A stretch of 64,000 nt of DNA from Sandaracinus amylolyticus (GCF_021631985.1 NZ_CP070225.1:1178001-1242000); one strand, 5' to 3'; numbered from the stretch's first letter, positions 44,924 to 53,969 are shown. Made by a program: numbers and translations. Notes: a model not told the origin generated them from the sequence alone.

Positions 44924-45604
44924 TTGCTCCAGCTCCAACGGCACGCCGTCACCCTCGCCGCGGCGCTGATGATCTCGTTCGTGGCGCCGCGAGTCTACGC
45001 GCAGGTGCGCATCGCCGTGGTCGATCTCCAGCGCGCGCTCAACGAGACCGAGGACGGTCGTCGCGCGAAGGCGCGCCTGAAGCGCCTCTTCAAGCAGCGC
45101 CAGGACGACCTCGACAAGCGTCAGGGCGAGCTGAAGGCGCTCAAGGAAGACATCGAGAAGAACATCGAGCTCTGGTCGCAGGAGACCAAGCAGCGTCGTC
45201 TCGAGGAGTACCAGAAGGCGTTCGTCGACCTGCAGCAGCAGTACGTCGAGTACCAGCGCGAGCTCGCGGAGCGCGAGGCCGAGGCGACGGGCGAGATCGT
45301 CGAGCGCATGCAGTCGATCCTGCGCCGCATCGGACAGGCCGAGGGCTACACGCTGATCATCGAGCGGAACGAGGCCGGCGTCGTGTGGGTGCCGACGAAC
45401 CTCGATCTCACCGACCAGGTCATCCAGCGATACAACGCGGGCGAAGGCCGCGAAGCTGGCGGTGAGGGCGGCGGTGGTGGTGCTGCGGCCGGCGGCGGTG
45501 GAACGCGTGGTGGCGGTGGTGCTGCGACGACCGGCGGTGGCGCGACCGGCGGCACTGGCGGCGGCGGTGGCGCGCGCCGTCCCCCGACGAAGCGCGCGGA
45601 GTGA
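44924..45604 (+). CDS. skp: OmpH/Skp-family periplasmic chaperone with a Gly-rich tail
   Basis: 226 residues. The start is a TTG at 44924, supported by GAGGAG seven nt upstream and by the fact that a full signal peptide (MLQLQRHAVTLAAALMISFV ... VYAQ) begins there. The mature OmpH core is VRIAVVDLQRALNETEDGRR, a long coiled coil (LFKQRQDDLDKRQGELKALK ... EEYQKAFVDLQQQYVEYQRE) and IIERNEAGVVWVPTNLDLTD. Skp-like trimers hold unfolded outer-membrane proteins on the way to BamA. The last 45 residues are a Gly/Ala/Thr-rich, low-complexity extension (GGEGGGGGAAAGGGG) not found in Escherichia Skp. Confidence 0.9.
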   Translation: MLQLQRHAVTLAAALMISFVAPRVYAQVRIAVVDLQRALNETEDGRRAKARLKRLFKQRQDDLDKRQGELKALKEDIEKNIELWSQETKQRRLEEYQKAFVDLQQQYVEYQRELAEREAEATGEIVERMQSILRRIGQAEGYTLIIERNEAGVVWVPTNLDLTDQVIQRYNAGEGREAGGEGGGGGAAAGGGGTRGGGGAATTGGGATGGTGGGGGARRPPTKRAE

Positions 45605-45647
45605 GCGACGCGGAGCGGAGGCTCCGTCGAGTCGGATCGCGTTCGAG

Positions 45648-45653
45648 TAGAAT
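45648..45653 (+). promoter_or_regulatory. -10 box (TAGAAT) 9 nt before fabZ
   Basis: TAGAAT at 45648-45653 and ATG at 45663. The -35 is weak. Suggests separate, leaderless expression of fabZ in addition to read-through from skp. Confidence 0.42.
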
Positions 45654-45662
45654 CGTGCTCGC

Positions 45663-46118
45663 ATGGAGCTCGACGTCGAACGGATCCTCCGGATCCTCCC
45701 GCATCGCTCGCCGTTCCTGCTCCTCGATCGCGTGACGGAGCTGAGCCCGCGCAAGTCGGCGCGCGGGCTCAAGTGCGTCACGTACAACGAGCCGTTCTTC
45801 CCGGGGCACTTCCCGGGTCAGCCGATCTTCCCGAGCGTGCTCATCGTCGAGTCGATGTCGCAGCTGCTCGCGGTGCTCGTGTACGCGTCGGAGCCCTTCG
45901 ACCCCGGCCAGAAGGTCCTCTACTTCCTCGGCTTCGACGCCGCGAAGTTCCGACGCCCGGTGGTGCCCGGCGATCGCATGGTGCTCGACGTCGAGATCAC
46001 GCAGCGACGCTCGAACATCTGGAAGGCGCACGCGACCGCCACGGTCGACGGCAACCTGTGCGCGCAGGCCGAGCTGCTCGCGGCGCTCACGGATCGCGGC
46101 GAGCTGCCGAGCCATTGA
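45663..46118 (+). CDS. fabZ: 3-hydroxyacyl-ACP dehydratase FabZ
   Basis: 151 residues. It opens with the family pattern ILRILPHRSPFLLLDRVTEL and contains the active-site block NEPFFPGHFPGQPIFPSVLI VESMSQL with His (FPGH) and Glu (IVE). The usual 'MPGVL' reads FPSVL. It dehydrates 3-hydroxyacyl-ACP in type II fatty-acid synthesis. In many relatives fabZ sits between lpxD and lpxA of lipid A synthesis, but neither is present here, so the cluster is reduced. A short variant of the family with divergent helical part (VYASEPFDPGQKVLYFLGFD) could also prefer other acyl chains. Confidence 0.93.
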   Translation: MELDVERILRILPHRSPFLLLDRVTELSPRKSARGLKCVTYNEPFFPGHFPGQPIFPSVLIVESMSQLLAVLVYASEPFDPGQKVLYFLGFDAAKFRRPVVPGDRMVLDVEITQRRSNIWKAHATATVDGNLCAQAELLAALTDRGELPSH

Positions 46119-46129
46119 GCCGGCCGACA

Positions 46130-46158
46130 TTGCCGCACTGATTGTTTCCTTCTACAAC
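46130..46158 (+). promoter_or_regulatory. Promoter of the TolC-like gene (TTGCCG-17-TACAAC)
   Basis: TTGCCG at 46130-46135, 17-bp spacer, TACAAC at 46153-46158. The -10 ends 8 nt before GTG 46167, so the mRNA would start at or next to the start codon. Confidence 0.6.
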
Positions 46159-46166
46159 CGGGCGCC

Positions 46167-47594
46167 GTGCGCAGGCCCGCCCGACTCCTCGCGCTGAGCG
46201 CGATCGCGACGCTGCTCGCGCTCCCACTCGCGGCGGTCGCGCAGGACGCGGGCTCGAGCCGCGAGACGAGCGAGAGCGGCGAGGGCGCGAGCGAGACGGC
46301 GGGCCCACCGGTCTACGATCTCGCGAAGCTCCTGCGCGCGGCGGAGCGCAGCTATCCCGGCATCCGCGCCGCCGAAGCGCGCATCCGCGCGGCGCGCGCG
46401 CAGCTCGACGAGGCGTGGGTCACGCCCTACTTCCAGTCGTGGGTGACCGCGGGCTTCACGCTCGCGCCCGAGGCGCGCGGCAGTCCGATCCTCTCACCCG
46501 ACGCGCAGGTCCCGCTCTCGAACCCGTGGCAGCCCGTGCTCGGCTTCGACTTCCAGGGCGCGATCCCGCTCTGGACGTTCGGCAAGCTCGGCGCGGCGCG
46601 CGAGGCCGCGCGCGCCGGCATCCGCGCGTCGGAGTCCGACCGCGCGCGCGTGCGTGCGCAGCTGCTCTACGACGTGCGTCGCGCCTACTTCGCGCTGCAG
46701 CTCGCGCTCGACGTGCAGCAGATGTTGCGCGAGGGCATGCCCGCGCTCGAAGAAGCGATCGAGCGCACCGACGATCGCATCGCGGAGGGCGATCCCGAGG
46801 TCGACGAGATGGATCGCTTCCGCCTCGCGGCTGCGCTCTCCGAGATTCGCGCGCGACAGGCGCAGGCGGCGCACCTCCAGGCGAGCTCGCACGCGGCGCT
46901 CCAGATCCTCAGCGGCGTGCGCGAGCTGCGCGTGCCCGACTGTCCGATCCAGGTCGTCGACGCGCGCCTGCGCCCGCTGACCCAGTACGTCTCGAGCGCG
47001 ATGAGCGATCGCCCCGAGGTGCGCATGCTCGAGGCCGCACAGCGCGCGCGCGAGGCGAGCCTCGACGTCGCGCGCGCCGGGTTCTGGCCCGACCTCGCGC
47101 TGACGTATCGCTTCGCGATCAGCTACGCGCCCGGCATCACGGACCAGACGAACCCGTTCATCATCGACCCCGCGAACTACATGAACATCGGCGCGGGCAT
47201 CGCGCTGCGGTGGTCACTCGACTTCTGGGGCAACGCGTACCGCGTCGATCGCGAGAGCGCGCTCCTCGACGACGTGCGCATGCGCTTCGAGGAGGCGCGG
47301 CGCGGCATGGAGCTCGAGATCACCGACGCGTACAACACCGTCGTCGAGGCGCGCGATCGCGAGACGGCGTTCGACCGCGGCCGGCGCGAGACGCGCGCGT
47401 GGTTCATCACCGCGGCCCAGGCGGTCGAGCTCGGCACCGCCGAGACCAACGATCTCGTCGACGCAGTGCGTGCCTATTTCACGGCGCGCTACTCGCATCT
47501 GCAGGCGATCCACGACTTCAACTCCGCGCTCGCGAACCTCGAGCGCGTCTCGGCGATGCCCGTCACCGATCGCTGGGAAGACGCCTGCGATTGA
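46167..47594 (+). CDS. TolC-family outer membrane efflux protein
   Basis: 475 residues from GTG 46167. Signal peptide MRRPARLLALSAIATLLALP ... AVAQ. The two TolC repeats are visible: helices LLRAAERSYPGIRAAEARIR and DEAWVTPYFQSWVTAGFTLA in the first half, RPEVRMLEAAQRAREASLDV ARAGFWPDLALTYRFAISY in the second, each with a pair of strands for the trimeric barrel. The long alpha-helical segments (RAYFALQLALDVQQMLREG) form the periplasmic tunnel. It would export or take part in efflux with an inner-membrane pump, none of which adjoins. The next gene is MlaC-like with 38 bp between, consistent with one transcript. Confidence 0.9.
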   Translation: MRRPARLLALSAIATLLALPLAAVAQDAGSSRETSESGEGASETAGPPVYDLAKLLRAAERSYPGIRAAEARIRAARAQLDEAWVTPYFQSWVTAGFTLAPEARGSPILSPDAQVPLSNPWQPVLGFDFQGAIPLWTFGKLGAAREAARAGIRASESDRARVRAQLLYDVRRAYFALQLALDVQQMLREGMPALEEAIERTDDRIAEGDPEVDEMDRFRLAAALSEIRARQAQAAHLQASSHAALQILSGVRELRVPDCPIQVVDARLRPLTQYVSSAMSDRPEVRMLEAAQRAREASLDVARAGFWPDLALTYRFAISYAPGITDQTNPFIIDPANYMNIGAGIALRWSLDFWGNAYRVDRESALLDDVRMRFEEARRGMELEITDAYNTVVEARDRETAFDRGRRETRAWFITAAQAVELGTAETNDLVDAVRAYFTARYSHLQAIHDFNSALANLERVSAMPVTDRWEDACD

Positions 47595-47632
47595 ATCCCC
47601 GCGACCCCAGGCCAGTCACGAGGCTCACGCAC

Positions 47633-48262
47633 ATGACGATGCGCACGATCTTCCTCGCCCTCGCGCTCGCCGCGCTCTCGTTCACCTCGATCGCCTCGAT
47701 CGCCTCGGCCCAGGAGGGCGGGGCCGCGACGCGCTTCCTCCGGCAGCGCCACGACGAGGTCACGCGCATCATGAGGCGTGACGCCTCGACCGACGCAGCG
47801 CGCGCCGCGCGCAGCCAGGAGGTCACGCGCATCCTGAGCCAGCTCCTCGACTACCAGGAGCTCTCGCGCCGTGCGCTCGGGACCCACTGGGAGTCGCGCA
47901 CGCCGGCGCAGCGCACGCAGTTCGTCGATCTCCTGCGCCAGCTCGTCGAGCGCAATTACGAGGCGAACCTCGAGCGCATCCAGGACTTCGAGGTGCGCTA
48001 CACGCGCGAAGAGGCGATCTCCGACGGAACGGTGGTGTTCACCGAGGCGCGCTCGCGCCAGGAGCGCCGTCAGCCGCCGGTCGAGATCTCCTACTCGATG
48101 CACCTGACCGAGGGTGCGTGGCGGGTGTTCGACGTGAACACCGACGGGGTCAGCCTGGTCCGGAACTACAACCGTCAGTTCAATCGGATCATCGGCCAGG
48201 ACGGCTGGGACGCGCTGATCACGCGCATGCAGGAGCGCCTCGCGTCGGGTCGCACCGAGTGA
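47633..48262 (+). CDS. MlaC-type phospholipid-transport (Tgt2/Ttg2) periplasmic protein
   Basis: 209 residues from ATG 47633. Signal peptide MTMRTIFLALALAALSFTSI ... ASAQ. The mature part matches the MlaC family: DAARAARSQEVTRILSQLLD YQELSRRALGTHWESRTPAQ, NLERIQDFEVRYTREEAISD and the closing WRVFDVNTDGVSLVRNYNRQ FNRII. MlaC carries phospholipids between the inner-membrane MlaFEDB complex and the outer membrane to keep lipid asymmetry. The partner mlaFED genes are not in this window, so the pathway is split. Position after a TolC-like gene and the Bam/Skp block supports an envelope role. Confidence 0.9.
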   Translation: MTMRTIFLALALAALSFTSIASIASAQEGGAATRFLRQRHDEVTRIMRRDASTDAARAARSQEVTRILSQLLDYQELSRRALGTHWESRTPAQRTQFVDLLRQLVERNYEANLERIQDFEVRYTREEAISDGTVVFTEARSRQERRQPPVEISYSMHLTEGAWRVFDVNTDGVSLVRNYNRQFNRIIGQDGWDALITRMQERLASGRTE

Positions 48263-48324
48263 TCTCGGGCGCGCTCGCGCGTCCTCCGGCGCGGAGCTCG
48301 TGAGCGCGTTTTTCCTTGCGATCG

Positions 48325-48353
48325 TTGACGGGCACAGATGTGGGCACTAGCCT
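48325..48353 (+). promoter_or_regulatory. Promoter of the DUF507 gene (TTGACG-17-TAGCCT)
   Basis: TTGACG at 48325-48330, a 17-bp spacer, TAGCCT at 48348-48353. The -10 ends 11 nt before ATG 48365, so the transcript would be nearly leaderless. Confidence 0.68.
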
Positions 48354-48364
48354 GCCCAACCCGT

Positions 48365-48877
48365 ATGCGACTGTTCAGCGGCAAGGTTCCCGTCATCGCC
48401 CAGGAGATCGTCCGGACGCTCACGGAAGGCGGTGACATCGAGACCGAGGCGCCGAACGAGGTGCAGGCGGACATCGAGTCGGTGCTCAAGGAGTACCTGC
48501 GCCAAGAGCGTCGCGTGACGGACGAGGCGAAGTCCCGGATGGAGATCCGGGGCATGACCTACAGCGAGCTGGGGAAGATGAAGTCCCAGGTCGCCAAGGA
48601 CCTGAAGCTCTCGACCGGCGAGGACACGCTCCCGTACATCCTCGAGCAAGTGCTCGAGATGCTCTTCCACAGCAACAACGTGGAAGAGGTGTTCGCGGAG
48701 GACAACGTGCTCCGCAAGAAGATCACCGCGATCCTGCGCCGCCACATGGACGTGGAGCAGGAGCTCGATCGCGAGGTGCGCTCGAAGATCAAGAACCTCG
48801 AGGAAGGCACCGCCGCGTTCGAGACCGAGTACGCGCGCGTGATGGATCAGATCAAGCGCAACAAGAGGCTCACCTGA
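48365..48877 (+). CDS. DUF507 family protein
   Basis: 170 residues from ATG 48365 (MRLFSGKVPVIAQEIVRTLT). The two-repeat helical DUF507 pattern is clear: repeat one IESVLKEYLRQERRVTDEAK SRME, repeat two ITAILRRHMDVEQELDREVR SKIKN, with EEGTAAFETEYARVMDQIKR at the end. DUF507 proteins are short, soluble and widespread in Myxococcota and related phyla; their function is not known. It is preceded by its own promoter and followed closely by yicC. ATG 48365 is preferred over an upstream in-frame ATG because the promoter overlaps the latter. Confidence 0.88.
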   Translation: MRLFSGKVPVIAQEIVRTLTEGGDIETEAPNEVQADIESVLKEYLRQERRVTDEAKSRMEIRGMTYSELGKMKSQVAKDLKLSTGEDTLPYILEQVLEMLFHSNNVEEVFAEDNVLRKKITAILRRHMDVEQELDREVRSKIKNLEEGTAAFETEYARVMDQIKRNKRLT

Positions 48878-48912
48878 GCCGGGCGCCCTGAGCGGCGCGT
48901 CGAGGATCTCCC

Positions 48913-49833
48913 ATGCACGAGAGCGCCACCCCGACACTGCGGAGCATGACGGGGCACGGCCTCGGCGAGGCCCCGCTCGGGCCCGGGCGCGTGCACATCG
49001 AGATCCGCTCGGTGAACCACCGCTATCTCGAGGTGCGAGTGCGACTACCCGCCGAGGTGGTCGAGCACACGGGGTTCGTCGAGGAGGCGGTGCGCAACGC
49101 GCTCGGGCGAGGGCGCGTCGAGGTGACGGGGCGCATCTCGGGCGACGCGATCGGCGCACCGGTGCTCGACGTGGCGCGGGCGCGTGCGGCGTACGAGCAG
49201 CTCGTCGCGCTGCGCGATGCGCTCTCGCCGCGCGAGCCGCTGCCGCTCTCGTTGCTCGCGTCGGTGCCCGATCTGTTCATCGCGCGCGGGCTGCCCGATC
49301 TGCGCGTGGCGCGCGAGGCGCTGGCGCGCGCGACCGAGCAGGCGTGTCGCGGCGTGATGGAGATGCGCGCGCGCGAGGGCGCGGCGCTCGCGGCGGATCT
49401 CGACGGGCGCGTCGATCGGCTGGTGGAGCACGTCGAGGCGATCGAGGCGCGTGTGCCCGAGGTCGTCGACAACGCGCGGCGCCGCCTCGCGGAGCGCATC
49501 GAGAAGCTGCTCGCGCAGGTGGGCGGGACGATCTCGCAGGTCGGTGTGCTGGAGGAAGGACGCCTCGAGCAGGAGATCGCGATCTTCGCCGATCGCTGCG
49601 ACGTGACCGAGGAGTGCACGCGCCTGCGCAGCCACTCGGATCAGTTCCGCGCGCTGCTCGCGACGGGCGCGGCGGAGGCGCTGGGGCGCCGGCTCGACTT
49701 CCTGCTGCAGGAGATGGCGCGCGAGGCGAACACGATCGGCGCGAAGAGCGCGGACGCGGAGACCGCGCGGCTCGTCGTCGAGGTGAAGGCCGACGTCGAG
49801 CGCATGCGGGAGCAGGTCCAGAACGTCCTCTGA
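48913..49833 (+). CDS. yicC: YicC-family endoribonuclease
   Basis: 306 residues. The conserved ends of the family are present: LRSMTGHGLGEAPL and EIRSVNHRYLEVRVRLP at the N-terminus, and ISQVGVLEEGRLEQEIAIFA DRCDVTEECTRLRSHSDQF ... RLDFLLQEMAREANTIGAKS ADAE at the C-terminus, with a helical middle. E. coli YicC is an RNase that degrades small RNAs such as RyhB. GAGGA lies 5-9 nt upstream of the ATG. In many bacteria yicC precedes gmk-rpoZ; here it is followed by repeat R1 copy C instead. Confidence 0.95.
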   Translation: MHESATPTLRSMTGHGLGEAPLGPGRVHIEIRSVNHRYLEVRVRLPAEVVEHTGFVEEAVRNALGRGRVEVTGRISGDAIGAPVLDVARARAAYEQLVALRDALSPREPLPLSLLASVPDLFIARGLPDLRVAREALARATEQACRGVMEMRAREGAALAADLDGRVDRLVEHVEAIEARVPEVVDNARRRLAERIEKLLAQVGGTISQVGVLEEGRLEQEIAIFADRCDVTEECTRLRSHSDQFRALLATGAAEALGRRLDFLLQEMAREANTIGAKSADAETARLVVEVKADVERMREQVQNVL

Positions 49834-49837
49834 TCGC

Positions 49838-50110
49838 GAGCGCTTCGGCGAGAGGCGCGGGGAGGGCCGGTGCTCGCGGCTGCCGTTCACGAGCGGCGCG
49901 AGCTTCGGGACGCGGAGCTTCGCTCGCTGCGTGCGCTGTTCGCGCACTCCGCTCGCTCGCCGACGATCTCGGCTTGCCGTCTCCCAGGCCCGCTGCGTGG
50001 GCCCGTCGGCCCCTCCTCCCCACGCCCGGTACCGCGGTTCTGCTTGCCGCGGCCCGGACGCTCGCGAGTAGCGCCGCGCTTCGCGCGGCAATTGGGGTGC
50101 GATGCCGAAG
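49838..50110 (+). repeat. Palindromic repeat R1, copy C (deleted left arm)
   Basis: Begins within 10 nt of the yicC stop with GCGCTTCGGCGAGAGGCG. The right arm (about 50007-50030) and tail (GCCCGGTACCGCGGTTCTGC, GCGGCCCGGACGCTCGCG) are conserved, whereas the left arm lacks about 5-10 bp and the middle differs, so the long stem is only partial. Non-coding. Confidence 0.78.
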
Positions 50111-50125
50111 TCGTCGGCGGCTGGA

Positions 50126-52087
50126 TCAGATCACGCGGTCGCTGCCGCCGTCGATCGGGAGCTGGGCGCCCGTCGTCGCGCGCATCTTCACCAGGGCGAG
50201 CGCGGCCTCGGCGACGTCCTTGGTGGTCACCTCGGCGCGCAGCAGGTTCTGCCGCTTGTACTGCTCGACGCTCACGCCGTAGCTCTTCGCGCGCAGCGCG
50301 ATCGTCTCGTCGCTCCACAGCTCGGTGTCGAAGACCTTGTCGGGGTGCAGCACGTCGACGCGCACGCCCGCGGGCGCGAGCTCGATCGCGGCGACGCGCG
50401 CGAGCTGCGTGACGCCCGCCTTGCTCACCGAGTACGCCGCGGCGCCGGGGCCCGGCGCGGGTACGTTGCGCGACGCCATCATGATCACGACGGGCTCGAC
50501 GCCGAGCTGCAGGTACGGCGTCGCGGCGCGCAGCACCTTGAGGTGCGACGTGAGGTTGAGCGCGAGCGCGCGCTCCCAGTACGCGTCGTCGAGCTCCTCG
50601 ATGCGCTTGCTCGGCGGGAAGTCGCCTGCGTTCGAGACCAGCAGGTCGAGGCCGCCGAAGCGGCGCACGCACGCGTCGATCGCGGCGTTCACCTGCGCGG
50701 TGTCGGTCACGTCGCAGGCGATGCCGAGCGCGTCGTCGCCCTTCCACGCGCTCGTGATCTCGGCGCGCCGATCGAGCACGCACACCGCGGCGCCCTCGGC
50801 GCGGAAGCGCTGCGCGATCGCGCGCCCGATGCCGCTCGCGCCGCCGGTGATCAGCGCGACGCGCCCTGCGAGCGAGGGGCTCGCGCCGGGCTTGCGCAGC
50901 TTGCGCTGCTCGAGCTCCCAGTACTCCATGTCGAAGAGATCGCGCTCTCCGAGCGGCGTCCATCCGCCGAGCGCCTCGGCCCACTGCACGCAGCGGATCG
51001 TGTGGCGCGCGATGTCGCCGATCTGCGCGGCCGCTTTCGCCGCGGTGCCGAACGCGAGCGTGCCGACGCCGCGCCACACCGCCCATCGCGGCGCGGGATC
51101 GAGGCGGGTGCGCGACCCATCGTCGTTGCGCGTGAAGTACGCGTCGTACTCGCGCGCGTAGGCGTCGATCGCGGTGGCGGGATCGGCGTCGATCACCGCG
51201 GGCACGCGCTTGGTGCGGATCACGTGATCGGGCGTGACCGGGCCGCGCGTCGCGATGTGCGCGACGTCGTCGCGCGACGCGTAGCCCGCTGCGTCCTCGC
51301 TCGCGTCGACGCGCGCGATCATCGCTCGACCGGCAGCGCGCGAGACCTCGCGGCGGATCGTCGCGAGCGCGCGCGGATCGATGTCCGATGCGCGCGGGGC
51401 GCGACGCGGCGCGCTCCACGCGCCGCTCCTCTTCAGCGCGTCCTCGGCCTCGCTCACCAGACGGATCGTGCGCTCGTAGCTCTCGCGCGCGTCGTCCGAG
51501 AACGTGAAGAGCCCGTGGTGCATCAGCACCATGCCCTCGAGCGAAGACCAGTCGGCGCTCCGCGTGATCTCGCGCACCGCGCGCGCGAGGACGAACCCCG
51601 GCATGACGTAGGGCACGTAGAGCACGCGATCACCGAACACCGCGCGGATGCGGGCATCGCCGTCGGGCGTGTTGGTCAGCGTGATCACCGCATCGGCGTG
51701 GGTGTGATCGACGAAGCGGTGCGGGAGGATCGCGTGCAGGATCGCTTCGATCGAGGGATCGGGCGCGCTCGGATCGAGCAGCGCGGCGCGCTGCTCGCGC
51801 ACCATGTCGACGTCGGAGAGCGCGGTGAGATCGGCCATGCGCAGCAGCGCGCGCATGCGCACCGGCGAGAAGCCCGCGGGCTCGATCGTCGCGAGATCCC
51901 AGCCGCTGCCCTTCACCCAGAGCACGTCGGTGTCGTCGCCGAAGAAGTCCTTCGTCGTGCCCTTCACGCTCGTGTTGCCGCCGCCGTGCAGCACGAGCGA
52001 GGGCTCGGCGCCGAGCAGCCGCGACGTGTAGCAGCGGAGCTGGAGCAGATCGGTGGGCGCGTCCTCGGCGCGGTAGCGGCTCTCCAT
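50126..52087 (-). CDS. Bifunctional class II aldolase / short-chain dehydrogenase (rhamnulose-1-phosphate aldolase/lactaldehyde dehydrogenase type)
   Basis: 653 residues from ATG 52087. The N-terminal half is a class II aldolase/adducin domain: RLLGAEPSLVLHGGGNTSVK (zinc/phosphate region), HRFVDHTHADAVI (His-x-His zinc ligands) and EGMVLMHHGLFTFSD. The C-terminal half is an SDR: VALITGGASGIGRAIAQRF nucleotide loop, LVSNAGDFP, and the catalytic pattern with Y-x-x-x-K in AYSVSKAGVTQLARVAA. Such fusions (RhaD/YuxG) split deoxysugar phosphates and oxidise the aldehyde; no rhamnose genes are nearby, so the exact sugar is unknown. It is 25 bp downstream of the kinase gene on the same strand, possibly co-transcribed. 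Confidence 0.92.
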   Translation of the reverse strand: MESRYRAEDAPTDLLQLRCYTSRLLGAEPSLVLHGGGNTSVKGTTKDFFGDDTDVLWVKGSGWDLATIEPAGFSPVRMRALLRMADLTALSDVDMVREQRAALLDPSAPDPSIEAILHAILPHRFVDHTHADAVITLTNTPDGDARIRAVFGDRVLYVPYVMPGFVLARAVREITRSADWSSLEGMVLMHHGLFTFSDDARESYERTIRLVSEAEDALKRSGAWSAPRRAPRASDIDPRALATIRREVSRAAGRAMIARVDASEDAAGYASRDDVAHIATRGPVTPDHVIRTKRVPAVIDADPATAIDAYAREYDAYFTRNDDGSRTRLDPAPRWAVWRGVGTLAFGTAAKAAAQIGDIARHTIRCVQWAEALGGWTPLGERDLFDMEYWELEQRKLRKPGASPSLAGRVALITGGASGIGRAIAQRFRAEGAAVCVLDRRAEITSAWKGDDALGIACDVTDTAQVNAAIDACVRRFGGLDLLVSNAGDFPPSKRIEELDDAYWERALALNLTSHLKVLRAATPYLQLGVEPVVIMMASRNVPAPGPGAAAYSVSKAGVTQLARVAAIELAPAGVRVDVLHPDKVFDTELWSDETIALRAKSYGVSVEQYKRQNLLRAEVTTKDVAEAALALVKMRATTGAQLPIDGGSDRVI

Positions 52088-52112
52088 GCGCGCGGAGGAT
52101 ATCGTCACCGCG

Positions 52113-53969
52113 TCAGCGCATCACGATCTCGAGTCGCTCACCGGGCTCGATCTCGACGGTGCGGCGCATCGTGCGCTCGGAGCGCGAGGGCCCGGCCTCG
52201 ATCAGATGCGAGCCGGCGGAGAGCGAGCGACGGATCGGCGACGAGCCGACGTAGTCGCCGTCGATCCAGACCTCGCCGAACGGCATGACGACGATGCTCA
52301 CCGAGCCGGGCGCGCGCTCGACCGGCGGGGGAGGCGGAGGGGGAGGGGGTGGCGGCGGCGGAGGCGGAGGCGACGTGCCCGCGTCGCGGCGTCGCCGGCC
52401 TCCGCCGGGATGCGAGCTCTCGGCCGAGCCCGCATCGACACTCACCACCGGCGCGACCCATGCGTCGATCTCCACGACGCCCGCGTCCTCCGACGCTCGC
52501 GCGAACCCGGCATCGGGCAGCACCAGCACCGGAGGCGAGTCGCCCGCCATGCTCGACGGCTCGTCGTTCGTCCGCGTCATCAGCACCGCGAGCGCGGCGC
52601 CGAGCCCGACCAGCGCGACCGCGGCCACGCCGCCGACGAGCGGCATCAGCGAGCGCTGTCGCGGCAGCTCGCGCAGCGACTCGACCGGCATCGGCGTCGC
52701 GCCGCTCGGCCGCGTGAGCTCCGCAGGCGGCCCCGACGCTCCGGGGCGCGAGAACGACGGCGGCGTGCCCGGCGGATACGCGGAGCCTCCTGGGCCCAGC
52801 TGCGCGGCGAGCTCGGGCCCCACCGCGGTCGCCGTGTACTGCGGGCTCGTGTTGCCGAAGGGCGGCGGCACGGGCGTCGGCGTCATCACCGTCGGCGCCC
52901 CATCGAAGGGCGCGCGCGTGCGCGTCGCGTCGTGACCCGACGCCGGCTGCGGCCCTCCGCCCCACTGCGGGCGCTCGCCGGGCATCGCGCTCGTGGGCTC
53001 GTACGCGATCGCCGGCTGCTGGCTCGGCGGCGCGCCCGCGCGCGTCGTCTCCTCGAGGCGGCGCACCAGATCGCCCAGGATCCGCCGCGCGGTGGGCGGC
53101 GGCGCGATGTCGACCAGCGCGTCGACCAGCTCCGCCGCGCTCTGGAAGCGCGCGTCCGGGCTCGGGTCGAGCAGCTTCTCGACCGCGTCCACGAGCGTCT
53201 TCGGCGCGCTCGGGCAGAGCTCGGCGAGCCCGGGGCGACGTCCCTCGCTGATGCGCTGCAGCGTGTCCAGATCGGTCGCGCCGACGAAGGGCCGGCGCCC
53301 CGCGAGCGCCTCGAAGAGCAGCACACCGAGCGCGAAGAGATCCCCGCGCGCATCGAAGCGCCCCTGCAGCGCGTACTCGGGCGCCATGTACGGGACCTTG
53401 CCCTTCACGGTCCCGGTGGTCGTCAGCATCGTCGACTTCGAGACCGCCTTCGCGATGCCGAAGTCCGTCAGCTTCACCTCGCCCGCGCGGCTCACCAGCA
53501 CGTTCGACGGCGAGATGTCGCGGTGCACGACCGGCCCGCCGCCCCCTGCGCCGTGATGTCCCTGCAGGTTGTGGGCGTAGTCGAGCGCCGTCGCGAGCTC
53601 GTTCGCGAGGTGCACCACGAGCCCCGACGTCATCGTCTCGCCGCGCTCCTCGAGCGCACGGAGCAGACGATAGAGGTCCATCCCGTCGACCAGCTCGAGC
53701 GCCAGGTAGTGCGACGCGTCGGCCACGCCGAAGTCGACGACCTGCACGATGTTCGCGTGCCGGAGCTGCGCCGAGACCCGCGCTTCTTCGAGGAACTGAT
53801 GGACGAACGCGGCGTCCTTCTCGAACGCCGGCAGGATCCGCTTCACGCAGACGCGCTGCTCGAACCCACCGGGCCCGCGCCGCACCGCGAGGAAGGTCTC
53901 TGCCATCCCTCCCGCGCCGAGCCGGCTGACGAGCTCGTAGGGCCCGAATCTCCAAGGGCTCCCCGCCAC
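52113..53969 (-). CDS. Ser/Thr protein kinase with TM segment and PEGA domain
   Basis: 618 residues from GTG 53969. Kinase motifs in order: glycine loop RLGAGGMAETFLA, Lys in CVKRIL, catalytic HRDISPSNVLV, DFG in LTDFGIAKA, PEYALQG (instead of APE) and DLFALGVLLFE. A Pro-rich juxtamembrane linker is followed by a TM segment (PLVGGVAAVALVGLGAALAV), then an extracytoplasmic region with a run of about 16 prolines and a C-terminal PEGA domain (VSIVVMPFGEVWIDGDYVGS SPIRRSL). PEGA domains often bind cell-wall or ligand. Typical myxobacterial Pkn kinase; substrate unknown. A TAGCCT box lies 9 nt upstream of the GTG. Confidence 0.94.
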   Translation of the reverse strand: MAGSPWRFGPYELVSRLGAGGMAETFLAVRRGPGGFEQRVCVKRILPAFEKDAAFVHQFLEEARVSAQLRHANIVQVVDFGVADASHYLALELVDGMDLYRLLRALEERGETMTSGLVVHLANELATALDYAHNLQGHHGAGGGGPVVHRDISPSNVLVSRAGEVKLTDFGIAKAVSKSTMLTTTGTVKGKVPYMAPEYALQGRFDARGDLFALGVLLFEALAGRRPFVGATDLDTLQRISEGRRPGLAELCPSAPKTLVDAVEKLLDPSPDARFQSAAELVDALVDIAPPPTARRILGDLVRRLEETTRAGAPPSQQPAIAYEPTSAMPGERPQWGGGPQPASGHDATRTRAPFDGAPTVMTPTPVPPPFGNTSPQYTATAVGPELAAQLGPGGSAYPPGTPPSFSRPGASGPPAELTRPSGATPMPVESLRELPRQRSLMPLVGGVAAVALVGLGAALAVLMTRTNDEPSSMAGDSPPVLVLPDAGFARASEDAGVVEIDAWVAPVVSVDAGSAESSHPGGGRRRRDAGTSPPPPPPPPPPPPPPPPVERAPGSVSIVVMPFGEVWIDGDYVGSSPIRRSLSAGSHLIEAGPSRSERTMRRTVEIEPGERLEIVMR

